The notes under the pieces were generated by a model, which saw only the letters and a list, made by a program, of their open reading frames with translations, searched no databases and was not told the DNA's origin. From CALAED01 sp036378315 (GTDB lineage: Bacteria > Actinomycetota > Actinomycetes > Streptosporangiales > Streptosporangiaceae), in NCBI GenBank assembly GCA_036378315.1, contig DASUWU010000032.1, forward strand, positions 1 through 64,000: a stretch of 64,000 nucleotides of DNA, written 5' to 3'. The translations under genes and the position numbers were made by a program. Shown here in pieces: positions 24,361 to 33,548 of this stretch. Every line of letters starts with the position of its first letter. Position 1 is the first letter of the stretch.

Positions 24361-27300
24361 TTACTCCCCTACCGCTGAGCTTTCCGCGGATATCGCGAGG
24401 TCCAGTTGCCCGAGCCAGTGACGCGCACGGTCTTCGCCTTCGCGGTTTTCGACTTTCCGGCAGGCGATGGTCGCCTGCACGAACAGCTCGCGCGCCGGTT
24501 CCGGGCGGGCGAGCCTGACATTGATTTCGCCAAGGAGCACGAGGCTCTCTCCGCGCCCCCACTGATCGCCGATGGCGTGTTGGATCTCCAGTGCCCGCTG
24601 CGCGTGGCGCAGGGCCGCTTCGTCATCGGCCGCCTGCATAAGGATGCGGGAGAGGCTGTCGAGCGTGTCAGCCGCCCCACGACGATCATTGATCGCGAGC
24701 CGGATCGCCAAGGACCGCTCGGCGTAGTCGAGCGCGCTCGTCAGGTTGCCGACTTTTCGCATGAGGCGGGCCATGGTGTTCAAGCTCTCGCCTTCGCCGT
24801 GCCGGTCACCGATTTCGCGCCGGAGCGCGAGGGCATGAGTGACGTATTCGAGCGCCTGAGGATAGCGGAGATAGAATCGGTGGATGCGGGCGAGCAGGTC
24901 GAGGCACTCGGCTTGCCCGTAAAGGTCGGCGATCTCCTGGCGAATGCGCAGTGACTCCGATCCGCTCGCCAACGCGTCGGCTTGGGCGCCGAGCCGCCAA
25001 CGCGCATAGGTGAGCATGTAAAGGCTTTCGGCCTCGCCGTGCCGGTTGCCGATTTCTCGGTGCAGGGCCAACGCCTCCGCGGCAAGGCGGTGCGCCCACT
25101 CGTTGTGGCCCATTTTGCGACGGATACGCGACAAGGTGTCGAGCGTCTCCGCCGCGCCGCGGCGATCGCCGAGTTCCCGGCGAATGCGCAATGCGCTATT
25201 GGCGAAGAACAAGGCCTTTTTGTAGCGACCGATCGATTGGTATATCCGGGCGAGATTGTCCCTGGTCTCACTTTCCGCGTCCCGGTCACCGATCTCCTGT
25301 TGGATGCGGATCGCCTTTTCCGCGTGGCCCACCGCGATGCTGTACGCGCCGCGATGGCGGCACACAGTGGCCAGCGCGTTGGTCGTACGGCCCTCGGCGG
25401 CGAGGTGGCCGATGTTCTGCTCGATCTCAAGAGCCGCCATGAGGTCGTCCTGCGCGGCGTCGTACTCGCCGAGCCGGCAATGGATGAGCCCGACCGTTTG
25501 GAGCGTTTCCGCTTCGCCGTAGTAGTCGCCAACGGCACGCTGGAGGGTGAGCGCCTGGAACAGATTGCGCAGCGCACGCTCGTGCTGGCCCATGTGCCAC
25601 TGAACGCGACCGATGAGGCTCAGGCATTCTCCCTCACCGGTCTGATCGGCCATCTCGCGTTTGGCGACCAACGCGATCTGCGCCGTGTGGAGGGCGCTGC
25701 GATATTCGGACTGGCGGCGATCGATGTGGGCGACGGTGAGCAGGTCGTCGCTTTCACCGTGCCTGTCGCCGGTCTCCCGGCAAAGCCGCAGCGACCCGTA
25801 GGCACACTCGCGGGCTTGGTCATAGCGGCCCACCCGGGAGTGGATGCGGGCGAGGACGTAGAGGGTGTGGCTGATGCCTGCCAGGTCCCCGATGTCACGC
25901 TGGATGGCGAGCGCCTCTCCGGCGACCGAGCCCGCTTCGTCGTAGCGATCGCGGTACCACAGGATCGTGGCGATGTGCGTCATGCTCTCCGCGACGCCGC
26001 AACGGTCTCCGATCTCCTGGCGGATTCGCAACGACTCGTTCGCGTAGTCGAGCGCCTCCCCATAGCGCGCGATGCGAATATGGATCCGCGCCAGGACGTC
26101 GAGGGTCACCCCTTGCCCGGGCCGGTCGTCGATCTGTCGCTGCAGTTCCAGTGCCGCGGTGGCGTTGCTCCGCGCCTGGTGATGCTCGCCCATCCGGCAC
26201 TGGATCCGGGCGATCGTCGCGAGGCTCTCACCGATGCCGAACTGGTCTCCGATGTCGCGGCGGTTGGCGAGCGCGGCACGCGCCTCGCCGAGGGCGGAGG
26301 CGTACCGGCCGACCTGTCGATCGATCTCGGCGAGGTTGTTGAGCGACTTGGCCATCCCGTACGTGTCCCTGATGGCGGTCTGGACGGCCACAGCCTTCTT
26401 GCCGTGCCACCGGGCGTCCGTGTGCCGCCCGAGCCGGCGCTCGATCATCGCGAGGATGGTGAACGTCGATCCCACGCCGTGGGCGTCGCCGATCTCCTGC
26501 CGGAGGGCCAGGGCGAGTCGTGCGTTCCGCAGGGCCTCGTCGTACCGGCCCGACGCCTGCTGGATCGTGGCGATGCTCGCCAGTGACTCGCCTTCCCTGT
26601 GCCGGTCGCCGATCTTTCGGGAGATCTCCAACGCCTCGAAGGCGCTGCGCAGCGCCGCCGGGTAGTCGCCGCGTTTCCGGAGGATGCCCGCCTGGTTGTT
26701 CAAGCTCATGGCCATCCCCGCGAGATCCTGCGTGTCGTTGCCGATGCGCAACGCCGCTCCGACGCAACCGAGCGCCTGGTCGAGGCGGCCGACGCGGCGG
26801 TGGATCCGCGAGAGGATGTCGAGCGCTTCGCCCTGTCCACGCCGGTCGCCGATGTACTCGCGTACCGACAGGGCCAGTTGGGCGTACCGCCAGGCCTGTT
26901 CGCCCCGGCCCATGCGGCGCAGGATGCGCGCGATGGTCTCCAGAGCGTCGGCCTCGCCCCAGCCGTTGCGCAGCGCGCGGCTCGTGCGCAGCGACTCGCG
27001 GGCGAAGTGCAGCGCGAGGGGATAGCGCCCCAGCCGCCAGTAGACCTGCGCGATCTTTTCGAGTCCCTCACCGACGCCGTACAGGTCCCCGGCCGCACGC
27101 AACACCTGAAGTGCCTGCTCGCCGTAGCCGAGCGCCAGTTCGTAGCGGCACCGCAAGCGCTCTATCCGGGACATCGTGTTGAGCGTCCAGCCGGCGCGGT
27201 GGCGGTCACCCAGCGACGTGAAGAGGTCCCGCGCCATCGCCGCGTCGTCCGACGCCGTGTCGTACTTGCCCAGGTCGCAGTGCACCACCGCCAGGTGGTC

Positions 27301-28983
27301 CAGCATGACAGCTTCCGAACGGCGATCCCCGGCCTTCCGGGCCGCGGCGAGCCCGAGCCGGTGGATCTCGATGTTGTCGGCGTTGTACCTGCCGCGCCGT
27401 AGGAAGTGGAACATCGCGTCGGCGAGTTGCCAGGTGAGCTCCCATTCGTCCAGCTGGGCGGCCTGGCGGGTCACCGCGACCAGCCCGGAGCGTTCGGCCT
27501 CGAACCACGCCAGACATTTCTTGATCCGGTGCACCGGATCCGTGTGTTGCGGGCCGGCCCCGGCCATGTGCGACGCCGACGGTCCTTGGTTGGCCGGGAA
27601 GGGCGCCCCGCCGGGCGAGTCACCAGGCGCGCCGCCGTCGGCAGGGCTGATCGACTGCGTGGGATGGAAACGGAGCACAGCCGCCACGGCGCGCAGTGAG
27701 CCCAGGTACCACGTCTGCAGCCGCCGGATGGCCGCGGCGCTCTCCGCGTCACCGTCCTCGGCCATCAGTTCCCTGGCGTACTCCTTCAGAACGTCGTGGA
27801 GGTGCAGTCGGCCGATCGCGCGCCGCTCGACCAGGTGGTTGCGAATGAGCTCGCGGACCAGCCGGCGCGCCTCCGAGACGGACGAGTCGAGCAGGGCCGC
27901 CACGGCGTCGACGCTGAAATCCGGGCCGGGAATGAGGCCGAGCAGCCGGAAGGCTCGCTTTTCCTCCTCATCGAGGCTGTTGTAGGCCACCTCGAATGCC
28001 GAGCGCAGGGCCAGCCCACCGGCATCCCCGTCGACGGTGAGGGAGTCGGGTCGTCCGGTCGAGCCGAGTTCGTCGACGAGGTCCCCGACGGAGTCGAACA
28101 ACCCGGAGGCCATCCCGGCGGCGACCATCCGAAGGGCCAGCGGCATCCGGGCACACCGGGTGACGAGGTCGACGACCGCCTGCGGTTCAGCCTGGCTGCG
28201 TTCGAGGCCGAGCAGATGAGCGGCCAACTCCGTGGACTCTTCGATGGACAGTGGGCCGACGGGCACCGAGACGGCGCCATACCGAACGATCAACCCTTCC
28301 AGGTGAGCCCGGCTGGTCACTATGACGACGCAGTCCGGCCCGGGTGGGACAAGCGGCACCACCTGGCCCGTACTCACCGCGTTGTCGAGCACGAGCAGCA
28401 CCCGCCGCCCCGCGAGCAAGGACCGGAAGAGGGCCATTCTGGGGGCTTCGTCGGCGGGGATGTCCCTGGAAGACATGCCGAGCCCCTGCAGCAGTAAGGT
28501 GAGCGCCCGAGCGGGCTCCACCGCATCGCCGGTGGATCGATCGTGCAGGTCGAGGAAAAGCTGCCCGTCGGGGAAGCTGTCGGTGTTGTGGTGCGCCCAA
28601 TGGACGGCCAGCGACGTCTTGCCGATTCCCTCCATACCGTGGATGTCCACAACCACGACGGAGCGTCGGACGCCCGCCGCGGCAAGCGCCGCGTCGAGGG
28701 CGACCAGTTCGGCGTCCCTGCCCACGAACGAGTCGGGCGCTGGCGGGAGCTGCCAGAGTGCGGGCGCCAGGCGGGGCTCCACCCGCATGATGACCTTGTC
28801 CCCCGCGACGATGTCCCCGTTCGCGCGTACCAGACCGGTGAACTTCGTCGTCGCCATCGGGGACCGTGCCATCGGAGACTGTGCCATCGGGGACTGTGCC
28901 ATCGGGGACTGTGCGGTCGGCGGATACGTCGGGCTCTGCTTTCGGAGCCGCTCATGGTGGCGTGGGAATTCGTTTCGCGTCAT
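24361..28983 (-). CDS. NB-ARC STAND NTPase with long TPR array (NLR-like)
   Basis: The 1540-residue product starts with a flexible region carrying four tandem QSPMA-type repeats (24-45), then VRANGDIVAGDKVI (52-65), matching the C-terminus of the neighbouring cyclase. An NB-ARC module follows: FVGRD 86-90, P-loop GMEGIGKT 116-123, and VLLVLDN and VIVTSR further on. A winged-helix region (LHDVLKEYARELM) leads to about 24 tetratricopeptide repeats of 40 residues (GDRRGxGEALDxLARIxxxxGRYDEAL). STAND proteins of this type sit inactive until the repeats sense a signal, then oligomerise. The start ATG 28983 has AGGGGA 5 bases upstream; an earlier ATG at 29022 lacks one. Confidence 0.92.
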   Translation of the reverse strand: MTRNEFPRHHERLRKQSPTYPPTAQSPMAQSPMAQSPMARSPMATTKFTGLVRANGDIVAGDKVIMRVEPRLAPALWQLPPAPDSFVGRDAELVALDAALAAAGVRRSVVVVDIHGMEGIGKTSLAVHWAHHNTDSFPDGQLFLDLHDRSTGDAVEPARALTLLLQGLGMSSRDIPADEAPRMALFRSLLAGRRVLLVLDNAVSTGQVVPLVPPGPDCVVIVTSRAHLEGLIVRYGAVSVPVGPLSIEESTELAAHLLGLERSQAEPQAVVDLVTRCARMPLALRMVAAGMASGLFDSVGDLVDELGSTGRPDSLTVDGDAGGLALRSAFEVAYNSLDEEEKRAFRLLGLIPGPDFSVDAVAALLDSSVSEARRLVRELIRNHLVERRAIGRLHLHDVLKEYARELMAEDGDAESAAAIRRLQTWYLGSLRAVAAVLRFHPTQSISPADGGAPGDSPGGAPFPANQGPSASHMAGAGPQHTDPVHRIKKCLAWFEAERSGLVAVTRQAAQLDEWELTWQLADAMFHFLRRGRYNADNIEIHRLGLAAARKAGDRRSEAVMLDHLAVVHCDLGKYDTASDDAAMARDLFTSLGDRHRAGWTLNTMSRIERLRCRYELALGYGEQALQVLRAAGDLYGVGEGLEKIAQVYWRLGRYPLALHFARESLRTSRALRNGWGEADALETIARILRRMGRGEQAWRYAQLALSVREYIGDRRGQGEALDILSRIHRRVGRLDQALGCVGAALRIGNDTQDLAGMAMSLNNQAGILRKRGDYPAALRSAFEALEISRKIGDRHREGESLASIATIQQASGRYDEALRNARLALALRQEIGDAHGVGSTFTILAMIERRLGRHTDARWHGKKAVAVQTAIRDTYGMAKSLNNLAEIDRQVGRYASALGEARAALANRRDIGDQFGIGESLATIARIQCRMGEHHQARSNATAALELQRQIDDRPGQGVTLDVLARIHIRIARYGEALDYANESLRIRQEIGDRCGVAESMTHIATILWYRDRYDEAGSVAGEALAIQRDIGDLAGISHTLYVLARIHSRVGRYDQARECAYGSLRLCRETGDRHGESDDLLTVAHIDRRQSEYRSALHTAQIALVAKREMADQTGEGECLSLIGRVQWHMGQHERALRNLFQALTLQRAVGDYYGEAETLQTVGLIHCRLGEYDAAQDDLMAALEIEQNIGHLAAEGRTTNALATVCRHRGAYSIAVGHAEKAIRIQQEIGDRDAESETRDNLARIYQSIGRYKKALFFANSALRIRRELGDRRGAAETLDTLSRIRRKMGHNEWAHRLAAEALALHREIGNRHGEAESLYMLTYARWRLGAQADALASGSESLRIRQEIADLYGQAECLDLLARIHRFYLRYPQALEYVTHALALRREIGDRHGEGESLNTMARLMRKVGNLTSALDYAERSLAIRLAINDRRGAADTLDSLSRILMQAADDEAALRHAQRALEIQHAIGDQWGRGESLVLLGEINVRLARPEPARELFVQATIACRKVENREGEDRARHWLGQLDLAISAESSAVGE
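28853..28912 (-). repeat. 15-bp tandem repeat, four copies, inside the NB-ARC/TPR gene
   Basis: Unit GCCATCGGGGACTGT and near-identical versions at 28853, 28868, 28883 and 28898. It is in frame and encodes the QSPMA-type spacer just before the GDK motif. Such minisatellites can change copy number without shifting the frame. Confidence 0.8.
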
Positions 28984-29283
28984 GGCCATCCCCTGTGAGC
29001 GCCATTGCTTTGACCAGAACATGCCAAGCGCGTCCGTACTGCGTCATTCGCCACAGCACCGGACGCGTATTCGGGGTGGACTGGGCCTCGCCCCGCGCGC
29101 CGTCCACCGACCTGCCGATTCGTCGTCATATGACTGCGGGACCCCGATCCCGCCGCTGTCCCCCACACCTCCAGCAGAGCCGCCGGAGGGGATCCCGACA
29201 AGCAATGGCGAAATACCCGTACAAAGTCGTACGACAGGCAATTCCCACCAGCGACTTCCCGGTGACAATACGTGAAGGTGATC
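28984..29283. other. Divergent promoter region of the signalling island
   Basis: A 300-base gap between the NB-ARC/TPR and HTH-STAND-WD40 genes. It is lower in G+C than its flanks. The only structure seen is an 8-bp inverted repeat (29029-29036 with 29060-29067). No coding potential was found. Confidence 0.5.
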
Positions 29284-32200
29284 ATGTCTGGTCAATCGCA
29301 CGGGGGGACCGGCCGTCCCGATCCTCGTCGGATCGTCACGAGGCAGGACTTCGCCCGCGAGCTGACGCTATTGAGAGATTGGGCCCGCATGACCGTGCGG
29401 GAGGTGGCGAAGGCCGCCGGACTGCCGTACGGGACCACCGGTGACTACTTCGCCGGCCGACACCTGCCGCCGCTCAAGCCGGCCAGGCTCCCCGACATCC
29501 TGCGCGCGTGCGGGGTCACCGACTCGACCGCCGTGGAAGAGTGGCTGGAGGCCCTTCGGCGGGTGCGGCGAAGCCCGGGCCGGCGGCCGGCGCACGTCCA
29601 GGCGCCCTACCGCGGCCTCGCGAGCTTCCAGCCCGAAGACGCCGAATGGTTCTTCGGTCGCGAGGCCCTGACGAACGTTCTGGTCCAGCGCGTCCTGGCG
29701 GCGTCGTCCCCAGGTGGGGAGCGGGTCATCGCGGTGGTCGGCCCGTCGGGTTCGGGCAAGTCGTCGCTCCTGCGGGCCGGCTTGGTGCCCGCCCTGCCCT
29801 GGCCGTCGATGCTCCTCACGCCGGGAGCCGACCCGGTCGGCGAACTCCTGAACGGCCTCGCCACCCTGGCCGGGGTGGGCGTTGAGGCCGAGCGCCGCGA
29901 TCCCGCATACATAACCGAATTAGCGGAACGCGCTCGAAGCGCGGCGGCGGTCGATATCTCGCGCGACGCGGAAACCGCCGCGATAAAGAAGGGCCGGGAA
30001 CCCACCCATACGAAGAAGGAGGCGCAAGAGCCCGGCGAACGGCGGCTCGTCGTGATCGTGGACCAGTTCGAGGAACTGCTGACCGACGGCTGTGCCGAGC
30101 CGGAACGACGGGCGTTCATCGCGGCGCTCCTGGCCATGACAGGCACGCACCCGGACCGCCTCGGCCACCCGGCCACCCGCCCGGCGATCGTCGTGATCGG
30201 GCTGCGCGCGGACTTCTACGCCCGGGCACTGCGCCACCAGGAGCTGGCGCACGTCCTGCAGACCGCGCAGGTCGTCGTCGGTCCGATGAACGAGCAGGAG
30301 CTGCGCAGGGCCATCGTGATCCCGGCGCAAAAAGCCGGTCTCGAACTGGAGCCGGGGCTGGTCGAGCTGCTGCTGCACGAGTTCGGCGGCTCGACGGGAA
30401 CTCCCGGCCTCGCCGAGAACGCGCACGACGTGGGCGCCCTTCCGCTGCTGTCCCACGCCTTACGCGCGACGTGGGAACGCGCGCAGCGCGGCCGGCTGAC
30501 CATCGCCGGTTACCGGGAGTGCGGCGGCATCGGCGGCGCGGTGGCTCGCACCGCGGATGACGTCTACGCCGGGCTGAGTCCGGCCGAGGAGCAGATCGCG
30601 CGGCGGATCTTCGTACGCCTCGTGCACATCGCCGATGACACCGGTGACACCCGGCGTCGCATCACCCCGGACGAACTGCCGCCAGGCGATGAGGTGACGC
30701 GCGTCCTCGACCGGTTCGTCGAACAACGGCTGATCACCGCCACCGCGAACCAGTTCGAAATCGTCCACGAAGCGCTGCTCGTCGCCTGGCCGCGGCTGCG
30801 CGCCTGGCTCGACGCCGACCGCGACGACCTGCGGACCCACCGCCGCCTGACGGTCGCCGCTGAGGCGTGGCGAGATTCCGGGGAGGATCCCGGTCTGCTC
30901 ATGCGGCCGCCCCGGCTCACCGAGACGCTCGAATGGGCGGCGGACTCCCGGCACGCCGCCGACCTCAACAGCCTGGAGCGTGACTTCCTCGCCGCCAGCC
31001 AACATCACGAGCGGGCGGAGGAGCGGCTGGCCCGGCGCCGGAACCGGCGGCGCCGCCAGATCACCGCCGCTCTCGTCGCCTTGTCGTTGGTCGCGACGGT
31101 GTCGGCCACCGTAACGGTACGGCAGCGCATAGCCGCCGACGTACAGCGAGACCTGGCCGTCTCCCGGCAGGTCGCCGTCCAGGCGGACAAGCTGCGGACA
31201 AAGGACGTGGCGTTGGCCGCGCAGTTGTCTCTCGTCGCCTATCGAACCGCGCGTACCCCGGAGGCGCGGTCCAGCATGCTCGAGTCGTACTCAGGTCCGT
31301 CCGTCACCCGCGTGGTGAGCTCGCCCGGCGTGTTGCAGGCGGTGGCGGTGACGCGGGACGGCACACGCATGGCCACCGGTGGAACCGACCGGACGGTACA
31401 GCTGTGGGCCATAGCGGACCGTGGCAGACCGGCGCGGCTCGGCCCGCCGCTGCGCGGCCATCCCGACACGGTTTACAGCACCGCCTTCAGCCCCGACGGT
31501 CGGCTGCTTGCCAGCGGCGGAGGCGGTGGCGCCGTTTTCCTGTGGCGGCTCGCGGCCGGATCGCGGAATGCCAGGTCGACGGCTGGTGTCGCACTTGGCG
31601 GGCGGCGGCTCGACGGGCCGCGGCAGACCGTGTATTCCGTGGCGTTCAGTCCGGACGGCCGAACGCTGGCCGCGGCGAGCGCCGACATGACCGTACGGCT
31701 CTGGGACGTACGGCACATCGACCGGCCCCTGCCACTGAAGCGTGCCCTGTCCGCTCCTGGTGGCTACGCCCAATCCGTTGCTTTCAGCCCGGACGGACAT
31801 GAATTGGCCGCCGGCTCCGCCGACGGTAGGACGCGGCTGTGGGATCTGACGGACCGCATGAATCCGCGGCCGCTGGGCCGGCCGCTGGCCGGTTCGGGCA
31901 AGGCGGCCTTCGCGGTCGCCTTCGATCCGGACGGCTCGACGCTCGCGGTGGGCAGCGCCGACGGCACGGTACGGCTGTGGAGCCTCGCGGATCGCGGTCG
32001 TCCCGTCCGGCTGGGCCGCCTGCTCAGCGGGCCGAAAGGCTGGGTCAACTCGGTCGCGTTCAGCCCTGACGGCCGGCGCCTGGCCGCGGCGAGCTCGGAC
32101 GGGAACGCCTGGATCTGGGACACCGCGACGTGGCAGCGGGCGGCGTTGCTGCCCCACCCGGGTCCTGTCACGACGGCGACCTTCCCGCGGTCGGGCACGC

Positions 32201-33306
32201 TGGTGACCAGTGCCGCCGACGGCATCGCCCGGATCTGGGACGATGCGGGACCCGGCGTCGCCGGCCAGCGGGGCAACATCTTCACCACCACGGTGAGCGC
32301 GGACGGGCGGATCCTGGCCACGACGGCATCGGACAGCACGGCGCGGCTATGGAACCTCGCCGATCCCCGGCACACCGTGCCGCTCGGGCCGGTCATCCGC
32401 GACGCCTTCCGGGCGGGCGCGGCCTCGGGCGCGGGTGCCATGAGCCCGGACGCGCGAACGCTCGCCGTGGGCGGGGCCACTGGTGGCGCGCGGTTGTGGG
32501 ACGTGTCGGCCCCCGCGACGCCCCGTCCGCTGAAGCGGCTGACCGGCCCTGTCGGCACCGTACAGGGCATCGCGTTCAGCCCCGACAGCCGCCTGCTCGC
32601 CGTGTCGGGGAACGACCACAAGGTGTGGCTGTGGGATGTGCGCGACCCGCACCGTCCCGTCCGCGCCGGCGCACCGCTGACCGGTCCGGCGAACTACGCC
32701 TTCGCACCGTCGTTCAGCCCGGACGGCCGTATCCTCGCGGCCGGAAGCGCGGACTTCCATGTCTATCTCTGGGATGTCGCCGATCCCGCGCGTCCACACC
32801 TCATCGGGAGACCTCTTGGAGGCCACACCAGCTATGTGTTCACCGTCGCCTTCAGCCCCGATGGGCGGACGATGGCCACCGGAGGGGCGGACAGCAAGGT
32901 CCTGCTCTGGGACATCACCGATCCGCGGCATCCGCGTCGGCGCGGGACAGCCCTGACCGGCCCTACCAGCTACGTCTGGTCGGTGGTGTTCGACGGCGCG
33001 GGGCGGCAGCTCGCGGCGACGGCCGGAGACGGGACGGTGTGGCTCTGGCAGGTGACCGCCCGCCGCCGGACCCGTCCCCTGGCGACGGTGGCTGCCTCAG
33101 CCGATGCCGTGTACACCGACGTGTTCGCCGGTGACGGCTCCCTCCTCGTCACCGCGGGCACCGGCTCCAGGATTCGGCTCTGGGACACCGATGCCGCGCG
33201 CGTCGCCGCCTTCATCTGCTCGACCGTCGGCACTCCGGTGACGGCGGCCGAGTGGCGCCGCTACCTGCCGGACGAGCCTTATCACCCGCCATGCCCGGCG
33301 TCGTGA
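29284..33306 (+). CDS. HTH-STAND NTPase-transmembrane-WD40 protein
   Basis: A 1340-residue protein. An N-terminal helix-turn-helix at about 20-75 (ELTLLRDWARMTVREVAKAAGLPYGTTGDYFAGRHLP) leads to a STAND-type P-loop module with the leader APYRGLASFQPEDAEWFFGRE, Walker A GPSGSGKSS at 153-161, Walker B VVIVDQFEE at 256-264 and a C-terminal winged helix. One membrane segment lies near 590-612. Fourteen WD40 repeats (about 675-1310; typical unit VAFSPDGRTLAAASADMTVRLWDV) could form two seven-bladed propellers, probably outside the membrane. The start is ATG 29284 with AAGG close upstream. It is divergent from the NB-ARC/TPR-cyclase operon. It is likely a membrane receptor-type switch; its trigger and output are unknown. 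Confidence 0.92.
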   Translation: MSGQSHGGTGRPDPRRIVTRQDFARELTLLRDWARMTVREVAKAAGLPYGTTGDYFAGRHLPPLKPARLPDILRACGVTDSTAVEEWLEALRRVRRSPGRRPAHVQAPYRGLASFQPEDAEWFFGREALTNVLVQRVLAASSPGGERVIAVVGPSGSGKSSLLRAGLVPALPWPSMLLTPGADPVGELLNGLATLAGVGVEAERRDPAYITELAERARSAAAVDISRDAETAAIKKGREPTHTKKEAQEPGERRLVVIVDQFEELLTDGCAEPERRAFIAALLAMTGTHPDRLGHPATRPAIVVIGLRADFYARALRHQELAHVLQTAQVVVGPMNEQELRRAIVIPAQKAGLELEPGLVELLLHEFGGSTGTPGLAENAHDVGALPLLSHALRATWERAQRGRLTIAGYRECGGIGGAVARTADDVYAGLSPAEEQIARRIFVRLVHIADDTGDTRRRITPDELPPGDEVTRVLDRFVEQRLITATANQFEIVHEALLVAWPRLRAWLDADRDDLRTHRRLTVAAEAWRDSGEDPGLLMRPPRLTETLEWAADSRHAADLNSLERDFLAASQHHERAEERLARRRNRRRRQITAALVALSLVATVSATVTVRQRIAADVQRDLAVSRQVAVQADKLRTKDVALAAQLSLVAYRTARTPEARSSMLESYSGPSVTRVVSSPGVLQAVAVTRDGTRMATGGTDRTVQLWAIADRGRPARLGPPLRGHPDTVYSTAFSPDGRLLASGGGGGAVFLWRLAAGSRNARSTAGVALGGRRLDGPRQTVYSVAFSPDGRTLAAASADMTVRLWDVRHIDRPLPLKRALSAPGGYAQSVAFSPDGHELAAGSADGRTRLWDLTDRMNPRPLGRPLAGSGKAAFAVAFDPDGSTLAVGSADGTVRLWSLADRGRPVRLGRLLSGPKGWVNSVAFSPDGRRLAAASSDGNAWIWDTATWQRAALLPHPGPVTTATFPRSGTLVTSAADGIARIWDDAGPGVAGQRGNIFTTTVSADGRILATTASDSTARLWNLADPRHTVPLGPVIRDAFRAGAASGAGAMSPDARTLAVGGATGGARLWDVSAPATPRPLKRLTGPVGTVQGIAFSPDSRLLAVSGNDHKVWLWDVRDPHRPVRAGAPLTGPANYAFAPSFSPDGRILAAGSADFHVYLWDVADPARPHLIGRPLGGHTSYVFTVAFSPDGRTMATGGADSKVLLWDITDPRHPRRRGTALTGPTSYVWSVVFDGAGRQLAATAGDGTVWLWQVTARRRTRPLATVAASADAVYTDVFAGDGSLLVTAGTGSRIRLWDTDAARVAAFICSTVGTPVTAAEWRRYLPDEPYHPPCPAS

Positions 33307-33548
33307 CGGCGACGCCGCGGCCGCCCGTGGCGCCGGCTTTCCCTGGCCCGGCGCTCCCCGTCGGTCGCCAATATGTCCTGATCATGTGGGTACGGGTCAC
33401 CCATCGGCCCATAGGGGGCGGTACCGCCGGCCGCTGACGCCAGGACACGGGCGGGCATCCGCGATGGCGGTGGATCCGCGCCAGGAATCGGGGATGGAGG
33501 CGTCGATATGGAACAGCGGGATCCGCGCGAGCGCCCAAGAGAGGGTGC

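Noticed and set aside
24361..28300. The 120-base periodicity as a DNA repeat or mobile element
   Set aside because: It is fully explained by about 24 tetratricopeptide repeats in one frame and is too divergent at DNA level to be a recent tandem array.
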